Assembly: GCA_038503035.1 (NCBI GenBank)
Contig: JAVSML010024003.1
Location: forward strand, 1 to 64,000
Length of the DNA: 64,000 nt
Reading direction: 5' to 3'
Source of the DNA: Crocodylus rhombifer
Lineage: Eukaryota > Chordata > Crocodylia > Crocodylidae
Shown: positions 20,590 through 33,500 of the stretch, piece after piece
Layout: each line of letters starts with the position of its first letter
Numbering within the stretch: position 1 is the stretch's first letter
The notes under the pieces: model-generated
Databases searched by the model: none
Told to the model about the DNA's origin: nothing
What the model saw: only the letters and a program-made list of their open reading frames with translations
Translations under genes and position numbers: made by a program

Positions 20590-20707
20590 AAAGGTTCTGT
20601 GGGTAAATCCAGTATCTTATATTAAACCCGATTATTAATAAAAGCTATCAGATTTACCCAGCAAAACCTTGTTTGCCTGTCCTTAGACCGACACGGCTAC
20701 GGCTGAG
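20590..20707. repeat. Inverted pair of PLE 3'-tail fragments
   Basis: A - strand tail fragment (about 20,590-20,628; TGGGTAAATCCAGTATCTTA) is followed immediately by a + strand fragment (about 20,630-20,707; AATAAAAGCTATCAGATTTA ... GACCGACACGGCTACGGC). Both match the tail shared by the other copies listed below. Confidence 0.6.
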
Positions 20708-22560
20708 CGAGCCTCTCTAATGCAGAGAGGGCTTCCCTCCAGCGGAGGCTGAGGTGCATCGCACGGGACGGCGTGCACTGTGAACAGAGCCGTGGGCAAC
20801 GAGCTTCATTCTCCACTTTGCTCCTTCTTTTTTAACATTTATTCACCAAACTAACACCTGCCCACTGCGGGCCCCGCAGCCACAGCCCACCCTCTCCACC
20901 TTGCCTGGCGAAGGCCGACGCTGGCTCAGCGTCACGGCTCGAGGAGGTCCCAGTCTGTGCAGCGGAGCCGATTTCATCCCCTGCAAAACGTACCGAAATG
21001 AACCAGTCCACGGGCGCGTGGCTCTGGCGGGGAAACCGGACCCTCCGAGGCTCATCTGAACTCCAAGGGCGCCGCGGCTGGGAGCAGGACCTCGCCGTAT
21101 CAGAGGCTGAGATGCTTTGAATGGGCTTTTCGGCGGCGTCACATAGGACAAGAGCCAGTGCAAAATTGTCCGGGGAAACCTGAGCCCTTTTCTCCCCAGA
21201 CCCCTGTGAAAATGTGTTTGGTAAAAGCCAGTGAGCTCTGCTGTTGGGATTGGGCAGAAGGATCCTGAAAAAAGTCATTTTGCCTGTTAGTGTGAACTCG
21301 GGCCGTTTACTCGGCGCTCTGCCCTGAAACCGGGCGCTACGGACCACCCCTTCAGTCGGGCTGTGCAGACATCCCCGACGGCTGCCGCGCCGCCGAGGGC
21401 AGAAACGCTTCTGAATGCTGCCAGCCGACATAAAAAAGGAAAGGAAAAAAGAGACCGTTCCTATCGATTCCCAGGCCTTGTGACATCTTTCCTGACATAA
21501 ATCCCCATGTTGGCCCTAGATTTTCCTCCCTGTGTTTCCTGCTGCAGATTTAAAGCACACAAATCAATACAAGATAAAACACCTTGATGATGCCTGATTG
21601 CACCATGGTCCATTATTTCATTTGACTTCTACCAGCTTCGAGTCACAAAGTGGAAAAACATCTGATGCCGCGTTATGTGGGGGGGAGGGCTTTTTAAATG
21701 ATTGCGGCTGCCTTTTTCTTTTTCTCCTTAGTTTTCTGCTGGTAAAATCAGGAGGCTAAACAGTTCGTCAGGGATCTCCGTCTATGGCACGATGATAACG
21801 GTACGATAGGCCTACGGCACGATGATAACGAACTGCTTGGCCCACTTTGCTAGCTTAGTCCCTTTTTTCCTTCTGAGACCCATTATTATAAATTAATAAA
21901 TTTCTCACTTCACATCTAACCGAGGTCTGCAATTAGACCGAATGTGTATTATTTATTGATAGCTTTATTGTCTCTTGCACAGCAGAAAGGGTTTGAATAA
22001 CCTTGCTAGAGAGGCCCGATGGTTGTAACCGTTCGGCGCAATGTGAAGATGGCTACGATTGCCCTTCGTTGACAATCCGGGGGAGTCTTAGCGCGCCGGG
22101 AAAGCAATGGGAATACTAATCTGAAAGAGCAGCTCTGAAAGGGCCCGAAGCGCTTCGCACACATGTGGATTACAAACACTCGCAGGCCATTTTCTTCTCC
22201 CTGACTAAAGCGGAGCCATCTGTGCTGCAGAGCTATGTGGTTATTTCGCCAGCACCCGGCAACACGACACAATAGGCCGGCTCTGCTGAAGAGCATCCCG
22301 GCAAGACGAGGCTGCAGGAGGAATTTTAAGCAGATGGTGGAATTCCCTGGGCTGGGAGTCAGTGCCGGGTGACGGATGCAGGGGCGAGGGGGAAGCTGGG
22401 GCCTCCGAGACCCGTGCCTGGTTTGGGGGTTTTTGCAAGTGTTATAAGCAGTTATTGGAAGGCATCTCGGTGGGTGGAAATTGAATCGGGATAAATCCAG
22501 ACTAGTGATGAACAGGGAAAGTTGGGGCAGCGAGGGGGATCAGCTAGTAGAAAAACTTAG
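20708..22560. other. Non-coding stretch, no recognised element
   Basis: AT-richer unique sequence. It has a 30-bp-period partial duplication of GGCACGATGATAACG (21,786-21,830). No gene or known transposon was recognised. Confidence 0.5.
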
Positions 22561-22564
22561 TGAG

Positions 22565-22726
22565 AAGAGCTAGGGATTTCTTTATTTTTTTTTTTATATA
22601 TAGTGGATACTTGAAAGTCAAGCGAAGATGCAACTGCTCTCGTTGGGCTCCAGCAGGCGTTCAGTCAGGGTTATGCAGGTGGTCGGAGGAGGCGATCACA
22701 CCGGTCCCTTCTAACGCCAGCTATGC
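22565..22726 (+). repeat. CR1/L3-like LINE 3' end, degenerate
   Basis: It ends with 'TCAGTCAGGGTTATGCAGGT', a GATCACACCGG and TCCCTTCTAA block typical of CR1-group 3' ends. It abuts the PLE tail that follows. Confidence 0.45.
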
Positions 22727-22980
22727 CTGACGACGGGTGTTTGTGCCCAAAAGCTTGCAAAGAATTCCTCTCCAGCTATTTAGCTGGTCTAATAAAAGAT
22801 ATCGCACCTACCAAAAGATGGGGTCATACGAGCCCAGGGGTCGTTCCTGCCCAGGGCAGGGGGTCAGACTTGATGATCTGCTCAGGTCCCCTCCAACCCT
22901 ACATCTATGCACCTATGGGCAGACGGTCTGCCTGTGTCCTTCGACCAACACGGCTACCTACCGCCAACACCGTGCACGGT
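22727..22980 (+). mobile_element. PLE 3' tail interrupted by a CR1 fragment
   Basis: The tail runs from CTGACGACGGGTGTTTGTGC through AAAGCTTGCAAAGAATTC and TGGTCTAATAAAAGATATCG to about 22,822. It resumes at about 22,919 with CTGTGTCCTTCGACCAACAC and GGCTACC. The gap holds a CR1 3' end. Confidence 0.7.
22824..22917 (+). repeat. CR1 3' end nested in the PLE tail
   Basis: 'CAGGGGGTCAGACTTGATGA', 'TCAGGTCCCCTCCAACCCTA' and CATCTATG are the CR1 terminal box. It lies between two halves of a PLE tail, so it is the younger insertion. Confidence 0.65.
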
Positions 22981-24105
22981 CCCTTCTCGTGGGGGAACGG
23001 GAAGGACTTGGTCTGCCACCTCCAGGACACGCCGTCATGCCATGCCCCCTGCAACCATCCCCAAGTCTGTCTTGCAGCTCGGGGAGCTGACCGAGGAGCT
23101 CGCTGCATGTCTTGTTTTTCATTCTTTCCTAGGAACAGATGTATTTCCCCTCTGGGCTCAAAATAGGCCGATGCACCCTTTGCGTCCCAGGCAAGAAAAA
23201 TACCTGTTTTCTTAAGCAATCAACATGATCTTCAGGCTGGATCCGTGAGTAACATCCCAGCTGTGTCACCGCATAGTTTCTGGGGTACGTGCCAGCCTTC
23301 ATTATGACCACGCACGTGCAAATGGAGCTGACTGCGCCGTGCATTTTAATGCCGGCGCGAGATAAAAGCTCCTCTGACAGTTGCCAGGAACCTAATGCCT
23401 TGATATTGTAGCAGGGCTTTGAAGCCAGGCTCCTTTGAACCTCTCCGCCAACTGTGGCAGGCACTCCAAAAACGCCCTAAGCCCCGGTCCATCAAAGAGG
23501 TAGGCAGGTGTTTGACTTTCCTCCCCGAGAGCAGCCCGGTTGGAGCTAAAGGGGTGCTCCCGGTGTGCAAAGGTAAGCGTGTATGCAAATCTTCGCAGGC
23601 TCGAGGCAGCACCTCGGCCGTCAGTGCCCAGCACCTGTGAAACCAGTGCGGTAATAAGTTTGGTAGCAATCTGCTCAGAGCCAGACTGTCGTGTCCAGTT
23701 CTGCTGGGGTTATTTAATGGAGCCGTCATGATGGGTGACAAATAAGCAGAAGGGGGGCACAGGAGACTTCAGGAAGATACGGACTATAATCCCCACGTGG
23801 GTACCAGCGTGTTTTATTGTCTGAGAAACGGCGTGGAGACAATACAGAACCCGGGGACCGCCCGCAAGAGATCGTGTGTCCCGAGTCTTTCTCCTGTCGA
23901 GTGAGATCTCCGTGTGCCGGTGGCCAGACAGGCAGCGCTGACGTGTCTCCGGTTGGGCCTTTCCACAGTCTCAGCGTGGATCTGACTGTGGTCACGGGCG
24001 GGGAGACCCCGGGTAACGGGGCAGGGGACGCGCTCACGAAGAAGCCTCGGTAAACCCCTGGGGCTGTGCTAAGGTATCGAGTGGATCGTGCAGAATAAAT
24101 TGCTG
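22981..24105. other. Non-coding stretch, no recognised element
   Basis: Unique-looking sequence between PLE/CR1 fossils. No ORF resembling a known family and no splice-consistent exons. Confidence 0.5.
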
Positions 24106-24356
24106 TCCAAGTTGCAGCAAGAGAAGTTGAGGTTGGATATTAGGGAAAACTGTCTCCCTAGGGGGGTGGTGAAGCACTGGGACGGGTCACCCAGAGACTG
24201 GTGGAGTCTCCATCCTTGAAGACCCGGCTAGACAAAGCCCTGGCTGGGACGATGCAGTCGGGGCTGGTCCCGCTTGGAGCAGGGGCTGGACTAGATGTGA
24301 CCCCCGGAGGCCCCGTCCCACCCTCATCGTCTGTGCTGGCCATGATCCTGTGAAAC
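24106..24356 (+). repeat. CR1 LINE 3' fragment
   Basis: 'AGTTGAGGTTGGATATTAGG', 'GGGTGGTGAAGCACTGGGAC', 'CCCGGCTAGACAAAGCCCTG' and 'GGACTAGATGTGACCCCCGG' follow the CR1 3' consensus order. Confidence 0.85.
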
Positions 24357-26657
24357 AGGCACAAAACTACCACTAGCGTGGGACTGTAGACTTCGAACCT
24401 CAGCGAGCCCCACCGGTTCCCCCCCTCCGCAGCCCTCGCCTCTCTGCATTGCCACGTTTGTCGTTCCAGCGTGCTGCTTCGTCCGGTCCGGAGGCGCTGG
24501 GCCGTAGCGAGGCAGCTCGGAGGGTGCCGCCCTATTCCCAAGGGGACGCATGAAGGAAACCGGACCTGTGCATTGGCTACTGGACACGCTGAGGGCCCTG
24601 CCAGGGGCTCTGATCGGGAGCCGGTGATGGGCTGAAACGTGGGAATTTTCTTTTTCATTCCCATTGTTTCCAAGGGGATTTAGGAACCAAACCGGCATGG
24701 GAGGTATGGCAAACCCCACTCTACAGGGGTGAGCTAATTCCCACTGGGAAACGTGCCATGTTCCTGAAAGGGCGGCAGGCAGGAGGAGGTCAGAAACCCC
24801 CTCCCCAGTGTCTGTCTGTGCTGGCCCCGAGCCGGCGAGGCCGGCGGTTCCCTGGTTCGGCAGAGCCACCTGCTGGAAGCTGGCCGCAGCGCTGCGGCGG
24901 GGCTCAGCACCCGGGGGGCTCAGCGCCGCCCCACAGACGGGCCTGGCCGCCATCCCCGGGGGTCCTGAGCCCCGGCAGAGCCGCCCTTGCACCCGGCATC
25001 GCCCCCCCGAAAGCCCCCGCGTCTATCTGTGGGGCCGCCTGGGCTTTGTGGCCGTCCCAGCTCCCCTGGCACCCAGAGCTGTGCGTCTGCCGGGCCGGGG
25101 CTGCCCCCGTCTTGACAGAAAGCAGGTCCTGTGGCTCTGGCATGACAAGGACACAGGACGAGGCTCCTCGCCCCTTTCTTTGCAGGCCCAGCTCCTCCTT
25201 TCCCGACCTGCGGAGGGAACAGGGAGCTCGGGTTGGATTCCTTCCTCCAGCTCGGCCTCTGCCCTGGCCCCCATGCTGGTTTGGGAGGTGGGGAGGGACG
25301 CTCCCCTCCCCTCCGCCACGCAACAGGAAAGAAATCGAGCCGCTCTAGGCCAGGAAGGGCAGGTGGGTTTGGGTGCTTAGGGCAGCCCTCGCAGAGGGAA
25401 AATCCTGGCCTCCAGCTCCTGAGACTACATCAGGCAGGGACTAAAATAGGGTGATGTGGGGGCAGAACACGGGCGCCCTCCCCGTGCCCGGACCGGTCTC
25501 TGGTGCCCAGGCATGTGATCGCTCTGCCTTCGGGGGCTCTGAGCGTGTCTGCGCCGTGGCCCCGATTCCCCAGGAGCGTGCTGCGCCTGGCACAGCCTGC
25601 AGCTGGTGCTCTGCTGGGAGGTGGGAGAAGGGCTTGAATCTTCACCGGCAGAGGAAAGAAACCTAACCCGGGTCTTCTGCATCCTGGATTAGCAGAAGGG
25701 AGGCTTGTCCCCCAGCCCTATTTTAAAAGCTAGGATGTTGGCACCTATCCTCGGGAGAGCATCTGGCTCCCACCACACGCTGCACAGGCAGCCAACACGC
25801 AGCTCTCGACCTTACCTAGCACCTGAAGTGCCCAGTGCTAAAGTTTCGGTGCGAGACGCCTCGTCGGGCCTGCCCCTAGCTCTCCCCGCGGCAGCGTTTC
25901 GCCGCGAGCGCGACAGGGTTCCTTCCAGCGCTGCATTTTTGCAACGCCTGGTGCTTCTGTTTTGACCAGCTAAAATAGTTGTGCTTCCTCTGTGGCTGAT
26001 ACAGATGTCAGCGCAGCTGTGCTGGCATTGCTGAAGCTGTGACAGGGGCACAGCAGTTGATGAACTACCTGCGATCCTCGCCTTTGTGCACGGGAAGACG
26101 CTGCTCAGTATGCAGAAGCGGTCGTCGGTTTTTATGCCACCTTCTCCCGGCCTCCTCCTATGATAATGTTCCTGTCGTTTAATCACCCACAGGGTGTGCT
26201 ATGAGCTGGAAGCCCGGTGCGACTCATAAAATATGGATGCTATTGATCTGCTAAATGCCAGCTAGTGCTTAATGTTATTGAGGAATATTTCAGAGATTCA
26301 GCTGGCTCAGTGCTTCTCAGCTCGTCTTGTCCCAGGCGCCCCTTCTCCAGGCAGATCCTCTAGCGAGCGCTTCATCACCCCGTCCTCTTCCCAGACCTTC
26401 CCTGCAGCAACTTATAATGCTTGGTTGCACAAAGAAGTCACATGAGGACAGTACCAGGGGAACGGGCACTAGCTCGAGCGCGACAGGCTCGGCTGTTCGG
26501 CTAGGCTGCTTCCCTCCCTTCCTTCCATTTTGTATCGGTGCCGATTGCTTCGCTGGAGGGCTTTATGTTGAATGCGGCTGTATCTCCCCTCGTTGCCCGC
26601 AGCCCCTGCTGCTGTAATCTCTCCCAGGTCCCCCCCTCTTTGCAATTTGCTCCTGCT
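24357..26657. other. Non-coding stretch, no recognised element
   Basis: GC-rich to about 25.7 kb, then AT-richer. Several open frames up to 222 codons lack any recognisable family signature, overlap one another on both strands and look like compositional ORFs. Confidence 0.5.
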
Positions 26658-26658
26658 T

Positions 26659-26963
26659 TAGGGTTGCCAACTTGGATTGAGTCTATTCCGGGAGGTTTCC
26701 CTGCTGCCAACGTGCCCGCGACACACGATGCCAATATGCCCGTGTGCTTGCGTCGATCAGTCATGGCGGTCTTTGTACCTAAAGCTAGACGGGACGTTAC
26801 TATTGCATTTTAAAAAACCCACGGGACTACTGTGTACATCAAATTCAACATTTTAATATTTATTTTAATCAATGACCTATCATTTATCTCCCAGGTGACT
26901 CTCAGCAGTCTCCTGGAGATTTATATCTAGTTCCTGGGCAATCCTGGAGGGTTGGCAACTCTG
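26659..26963. mobile_element. Degenerate MITE-like element with GTTGCCAAC termini
   Basis: The ends are inverted: AGGGTTGCCAACTTGG on the left, and the reverse complement of the right end reads CAGAGTTGCCAACCCTCC. About 305 bp, no ORF, AT-rich centre. No convincing target-site duplication was found, so the class is uncertain (hAT-like termini). Confidence 0.45.
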
Positions 26964-27200
26964 TCCCACGTGTTTTGTGTTCATTATAGCTCGGGTGGTG
27001 TTCGCAGCTTTGATTGTGGTTGAAGCCAGGCCAAGGGAATAGTCAACAGAGAGAAGCGCATGGTGGGCAGCTGTGCCAGGAACAGCGAGTGATGCGACAT
27101 TTCTGACTTCAGTTGTCCTCGGAGGCTTCTGGAGTCCTTTCGAGGCTCTTGGGGTTTGTCCAGAGTCGTTACCGGTGTTATGGAACAAGATATTCTGCAA

Positions 27201-27639
27201 CAGTGGGTGTGTTTACACATGCACTTTAATGCACATTAGCCTATTTTAATCCCCATTAAAGCATCACAAAAAACTGGGCTCTAGCTAATGCATTGGTATT
27301 AAAATAGGTTAATGCATTGGCAATGCATAGTGGATCTGCCCCTGAGATCAGCCATGTACCCCCTGGAAGTGCCAGCTACAAAACTGGAAATGCCACCAGA
27401 AGTGCACTTTTGGCTTGGTGATGGGCCGCTGGGGGACCCCTCCCACCCCCCACTGCTCCCTCCTGGTCAGCGATGGCTGCTGGGGGATCCCCTGCCCTCC
27501 CATTGCTGATCTGGTGTCCCCAGACTTGGGAGGCACCAGTCACCCACGGGCTAATACACATTTTTCTAGTATCCAGGTACTAGATTTAATGTGCATTACC
27601 TAAAGTGCATTAATGAACATGTACATGCGCCCACCGTTA
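27201..27639. mobile_element. hAT-like MITE with 8-bp target duplication
   Basis: The imperfect terminal inverted repeats share TGGG(T/C)G and ACATG motifs and an inner TAATGCACATTA block in opposite orientations. The flanks are TTCTGCAA and GTCTGCAA (7 of 8 identical), fitting the 8-bp duplication of hAT elements. The GC-rich middle has two diverged copies of a GCTGGGGGA(T)CCCC segment. It has no transposase. Confidence 0.5.
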
Positions 27640-27959
27640 GTCTGCAATAACTTCCTCTATTAAAGTGATTTAACTCTGGAATAATTAGTACCTGATTATT
27701 AGGTGTCAAACCCCATGCCTCCAGTGAGACCCAGTGGCCTCGCTTGTATGTTCAGGACCACGTGAGCGGTCTGATTCACGGTCACCTGTTGTGAGAGTAT
27801 AAGCAGTTTTACTGAACCCAAAGGATTTGAGTGTTTACACCAGGGCTAAATGTAGCTTGCAAGGACAAAAATAAAAAAGGAATCCAAATAAGTTAATTAT
27901 TGAGCGCTGATACTTCTGTAAATCCCATCCCCTTATTATCTGAAGCCTTGAGATATTAG

Positions 27960-28065
27960 CGGATTTGAAGAAGCGTTATTGCTCCTATTGTATGGAGGGG
28001 GAGATGAGGCACGTAGCTGGGTGGCAGCACTTGCGCAAAGTCACCCAGTAGTTGTTGCCAAACAA
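27960..28065 (-). repeat. MIR-type SINE fragment
   Basis: 'GGGGGAGATGAGGCACGTAG' followed by 'GCGCAAAGTCACCCAGTAG' is the reverse MIR core. Confidence 0.5.
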
Positions 28066-28204
28066 GTGTAGGCATCCTTCATATCCACACACAGTGATTT
28101 AATGATCAAGAAGAAAAGACAATGGGAAAATGCAAGAAAGCTTGATAGGAGTCATCCCTTTCCACCCCCCCAACTTGCAAACTCTGATTAATGTATTTAG
28201 ATCA

Positions 28205-28265
28205 AAAAAGTCTTTGGGCAAGGGCTGCCCTTTATTTGTGTACAGCACCTGGCACAATAGGACCC
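28205..28265 (+). repeat. MIR-type 3' segment
   Basis: 'GGGCAAGGGCTGCCCTTTAT', 'TTGTGTACAGCACCTGGCAC' and AATAGGACC match the 3' portion of reptilian MIR-like SINEs. Confidence 0.45.
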
Positions 28266-31200
28266 TTTTCCTGAATGCCACCTTCATCTGCCACCATAAT
28301 GCAACAGGCAAAGACACTGTTTCCATGGGGTGGGACATTTCCTGTCGTCCTCTGCTCCTTCACAGTTTTGTAGCAGATATTACTGACCATCAACAGACTA
28401 TCGTCAGATATCTAGCTACTCATATGGCTCCCAACGCTACAAGACGCGAGTGCCTTTGAAGGCGAGAGTGATACGTGTTTATTAGGTTATCAAACAAATA
28501 GCTCTTTCTTTGGACAAGCTTTCTAAACCATTCCCAAACACGAACTACATAGAATCTATACTTTTTCACTGTGACACTAAATGGTACAATTATTTAAAAA
28601 AAATACATAACCCTAAAATAATCATAATGTATTACATGCAGTACGTAATGCACTCCGCAGTGAGCCCTCTTCTAACGGAGGGGTTATACAGACCGCTCAG
28701 CTGTGCAGATCCTCTCCAAAGCTCAGTGATTTTATAACTCTACCAATTAGTCCTTTACTTCCATATGTGGCTGCTGGGATCAAGGAAGTTGTAATATAAT
28801 AATATTGCCACGCTGGCCCAGGCATCACCAGAAATGTGTGGGATGCTGCGATAACGAATTGAGTAGGACGCGTGCTTAAAATATTCCTTTCAGAGCCAAG
28901 CACGTCTATCAGGTTTTTTTTAAAAAAAAAACAACACGGGCATTTCTGGGAAGACGGTCTCATGTTGTGCATCTTCAGAGCTCTGCTGTAGCTCTACAAG
29001 GATCTATCCCATGTAAGAGGACGCAATGGAGAAAACTGAAGTGAAAGAAATATGTAGGGGCAGCAGCGGTAGATGGAAAAGGTAGAGAGCAGATCGTTGG
29101 ATTATGTCTGCTGGTCTCTGATTTTTATTTCCACCCCCTGCAGAAGCTGCAGCAGGAAAGGTGAATGATTATGGCACCAGCCTGGGACCCAGGAGATCTG
29201 GATTCTGCTCCTTGCTCTGCTGCAAACTTTTTACATCGGGATAAGAGCAGTGCTTCGTCTTGCAAGGGTGCTGGGAGGAGAGATGCATCCAAATCCATAA
29301 CCAGCAGGGTACAGGTGGCCGGACAAGTGTTTGATACAGAGACCCTACACCTGGCTTTTCCACCCCCTGGGGACTCTCAGTGTCACAGGAGAGAAGGGAA
29401 GGCTCTGGAGATCAGGAATGCATGCCTGGCTTTTCCCTTCTGACCTTGGACAAGTCGCTTCATTTTGCCGGGGAAAATCCTGGCCCTGTTTAAGGGATAG
29501 TTCATTCCAGTGGTTCAAAGATTTCAGCCTTTATGCCTCAATTGTCTAGAAAAGGGATTAGAGTATCTACTTGACAAGCCTTCGCATCAAATCTTTAAGC
29601 ACTCTGAGGTCTCCTAATGCACGGTTTTACCTAGCTGCATCTCTTTGCTATTACCTTTTTGATTGATGACGGGGTCCTTGCTTCTCTTGTCATGTCAGCG
29701 AGGGCTTTTTTGGTGCTGGATGCAAGGCTGCGGGGCCTAGGCCAGGGAAATTCATACGTATGCCATCCTTGTGTTGCATGATCCCAGGAGTCCGGGGCTG
29801 GGGGCGTAGGGGGAAGCATCACGAGAACTGCAGTAAGAATACTGGCAATACTGTTAAGCTGCAAGATGGCCAAGAGCCAAGCTGCGAGGAGCCCTGCAAA
29901 GAAATGAAGACATCTCCTGCAGAGCCCATGAGAAAGCTGAATAGTGGGAGTATGCACAGGAATTTCAACAGACTCCAATCCTTTTTTTTCCCCATCAGGG
30001 TCGTGCTGCAGCTAGTGACAGGCTCTGCTTTATTTTCATTTGATTCCGCGCTATACCCTCCATCCCGTTGTCCCTGCCTGGCCCCGTCCCCTTTAGCTTC
30101 CAGCTTGCTTGCTCTTCCTGCAGGCTGAGATCCACAGTGCTCACTGCTGCATGAACAAGGTCAAATTGTTTGCCCGGCTCCTTGAATTCTGCTAACAGCG
30201 GCAAGTTACTCATTGACTTGCCTGGAGAGAAAGCTGTCCTGAATCTTCAGGCAAGACCGTTGCTGCCCCAATAGGTCACCTTTGTCTGCATTCCTGAGGC
30301 TGCCAGGCATACAGATAAGGTTGGAGAGGGGTTGCGTGGGATCAGCAGCATACTGCTGATGTAAAGCCTGCGGCTTTTGCACCCAGGAGATAACTCTGCT
30401 CTCCCCAAAACCTCCAACAGCAAGAAGCTGGGAAGTTTCAGGATTTTAGGTGCCTGCGGGGAGCTGGGCCAGCGAGGGGCCTGGCAGGGGAGAAGGGATG
30501 CAATGGAGTCTGCGTTCAAGAACTGGGCGGAGTGACGACAAACAGCAATGGGAAACCAGTGCGTTTGCAGACATACCAGGAACCAGCTCTGGAAAGCTGT
30601 TCATCCACCACTTGTATCCTAACATGCACGGCCCAAAAGCAAGATCCAGCTGCTCTGCAAAACCGTATCTTGGACACCGTATTTTTTATATTTTGGAACA
30701 TTTTTCGTGTCCCAGGTCCAATTAGCCACCACCTCCAAAGCCTTATATGGCCTTACACCTCAGGGACAGAGCCTTTATGGTTTTCAAACCTTTGTGCTCT
30801 GGATGCAGCCAGGCAAAGTGCCTCCTCATTAAAGCTGCAGTGGCTTGTGGCAGGGATGGGGGGAGAAGTCCACAGAGCCGGGGCCTGGCTAACATTTGCT
30901 CCTGCACCGCCTTCTGCTCCTGTATTGAATGAGAATCTGCAGAGGGATCAATAGAGCAAAAGGCTACTCCGGGGTTTCAAAGGCAGGCTTTGTACCTAAA
31001 GCCAGCTCTGCGCTACCGCCCTTTGCTGGCTAGCTCTGTCTGTCGGTGCGGGACGAAGTGTGACCCTCGACCGACAGAGTTGTGCAGGACTAGTCCTTAT
31101 TAAACAGAAGCAACGGTCGGTAGGGTTGGCTGTTTTGCATCACGGGAGTGGGGCAGCTTGTCCTGTACCAGCTGGGTCTGTCCTGGGACGTCTCTGCCAG

Positions 31201-31540
31201 CCCAGAGCGCTGGGAGCAGGGCCGCAGGGCGCCACGGTAAAATCGTCCCTGCTCTCCAGAGCTTGCCGTCTAAATAGGTGTGCGGTGGTGGGGACAAAAA
31301 GAAAGGAAGTGTTTTCATGCCCTGTTTATCATTTGAGAAGAGTAGTTTAAAAAAAAAATACATTGCCTGAAAACAAATGACCCTTTCATCGCTCAGAAAT
31401 GGGCACGGTGAAAAGTTAAAAATTCGCATGTAAGGCTCGTGCCCTTTTCCAAGCTCATCTGGGATCTGTATCATGTTCTCTCACCGACTTCTCTCCTAGT
31501 CACTTGGCTCTTGGTCTTGTTTAATCACCATATTGTGAAG
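28266..31540. other. Non-coding stretch with faint SINE-like traces
   Basis: No gene was recognised. Possible MIR remnants lie at about 29,178-29,230 and 29,440-29,480 (TGACCTTGGACAAGTCGCTT). Confidence 0.45.
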
Positions 31541-31544
31541 GCTG

Positions 31545-32530
31545 AACAGGTTCGGGTCCCACAGTCTCTCACTGTGAGAGGCTGCCCCCAGGGCTCGGTC
31601 CTCGGGCCGCGCTGTTCAATCTCTTTATCAGCGATTTGGACAAGGGGGTGAAAAGCACCTGTTTAAATTCGCTGATGATACCACAATTTGGGGTGAGGTG
31701 AGCACGCTAGTAGGGAGGGAAAGACTGAAGACCCGGATAGGTTACAGGGGTGGGCTAGCAAAAACAGGATGCGCTTCAACACTGACAAGTGCAGGGAGCT
31801 GCACGTGGGCAGGAGTAATCAGCAGCACACTTATAAGATGGGAAACTCCCTTCTTGAGAGCATGGAGGCAGAAAGGGATCCAAGATGAACACGGGCTGGC
31901 AGTGTGGGGACGCGGTCAGGAAGGCCACCCGCACCTTGTCATGCACCCACAGATGTATCTCGAGCAGGTCCAGGGGGGTGACCCTCCCCCTCTATGCAGC
32001 ACTGGTCAGGCCGCAGCTGGAGGACTGCGTCCAGCTCTGGGCACCGCGCTTCAGGAGGGATGTGGACAGCATGGAGAGGGTCCAGAGGAGGCCGCTCGCA
32101 TGGTCAGGGGCAGCAGGGCAGGCCCTATGAGGAGAGGCGACGGGACCTGAACCTGTTCAGCCTCCACAAGAGAAGGCTGAGGGGGGACCTGGGGACCGTC
32201 TGTAAACTCATGAGGGGGGGACCAGAAGGGTTTGGGGGAGACCTTGTTTCCCCAAACACCCCCTGGCACAACAAGGAATAACGGCCACAGGTTGTTGGAG
32301 AGGAGGTTCAGATTAGACATCCACAAGAACGACTTCACGGTCAGGGCGGCTAGGAGCTGGAACCAGCTCCCAAGGGAAGTGGTCCTGGCTCCTACCCTGG
32401 GGGCTTTAAGAGGAGGCTGGATGCCTACCTGGCTGGAGTCATCTGAGCCCAGTTTTCTCCTGCCCAGGCGGGGGTCGGACTTGCAGATCTACGAGGTCCC
32501 TTCGACCCCACTTCTGTGATTATATGATCA
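31545..32530 (+). mobile_element. CR1 LINE, 5'-truncated, with decayed reverse transcriptase
   Basis: About 1 kb. Near the 5' side it encodes RT motif residues (GCPQGSVLGP), followed after frameshifts by C-terminal ORF2 landmarks: KCRELHVG-like, ALVRPQLEDCVQLWAP and 'LFSLHKRRLRGDLGTVCKLM'. It ends with the 3' box GATCTACGAGGTCCC and a short TGATTATATGA tail. Frameshifts and stops make it inactive. Confidence 0.85.
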
Positions 32531-33500
32531 AATCCATATTCTTTTTATTTGCTATCCATCTGATGGATATTTCATTTTTATTAATCTTGTGATTTCAAGC
32601 CTTTTCATGTTTCAGGCCTAGCGCACTTTTGCTGCTCAGGACTGGCAGGGCTGTAAATATGCTAAGCACTCACGTGGCAGAGCTTGCTGCCCTCAGGTGG
32701 GGGAGGCACGCCTGGTAGAAGGGTTTTGCGTGGGAAGCACTTGAAATGCATGGGAGCTTTCTAGGAAAGGAGGTATGGAGCTCAGGTGCTCCCGCGATGC
32801 AGCTGAATGCACCTGCCTGAAAGGGACCCGGGTCACCTGTGGACAGGGCATCTCTCTGCATTGCGAGAGGCACGCTTTGAGCGCATTAGAAAGGTGTCCT
32901 GTACCGGAAAAAGTAAAAACTTTTATTTCTCCCTGGAGCCTGTTCATACACAAAATTTCTCCTATAGGAAAATATGATTTTTGTCAAATTTTTGATTTTC
33001 CAGCAGGGAGAAATAACCACAGCTCATCATTTTGCAATACCAGCTGGTTCTGTTTTGCTCAGGCGGGTTCAGCTCTTTCATTTCAGCATTTCAGACTCAA
33101 CTGTTTTACTCTCTGAAGCTTTTTGTGTCTCCTGTTCTGATTTGGAAAGGCAAGTCATGTTGAAAAGTCAAAAAACGTGTAAGGATTGAGCATGATCTCA
33201 ACACATGCAACTTGTTTAAATGCATCCAATGCAGCTTTTCCAAGCCAGTCTGAGATTTACGGTGCGTTCTTCCACCAACGTCTGTCCGACGCGGTTGGCG
33301 CTTGGCCTCGTGTAGCAATGCACCTCGCTTTGCATTCCCCCGCTCCTGACCCCGGTGTAGAGGAGAAGGCAGTCAGAGCGTCTGGCCCGGGAGTGATTCA
33401 TGCTCTTTCTCAAGCGACTCTAATTCAGAAGGATCAGGGTGACAGCTCTTCGCCTTGAGACGCAATTGAGAGATTGGGCGACAGGATAAAGAAATGGAAA
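32531..33500. other. Non-coding stretch, no recognised element
   Basis: AT-rich unique sequence leading into the second CpG island. No ORF or repeat was recognised. Confidence 0.5.
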
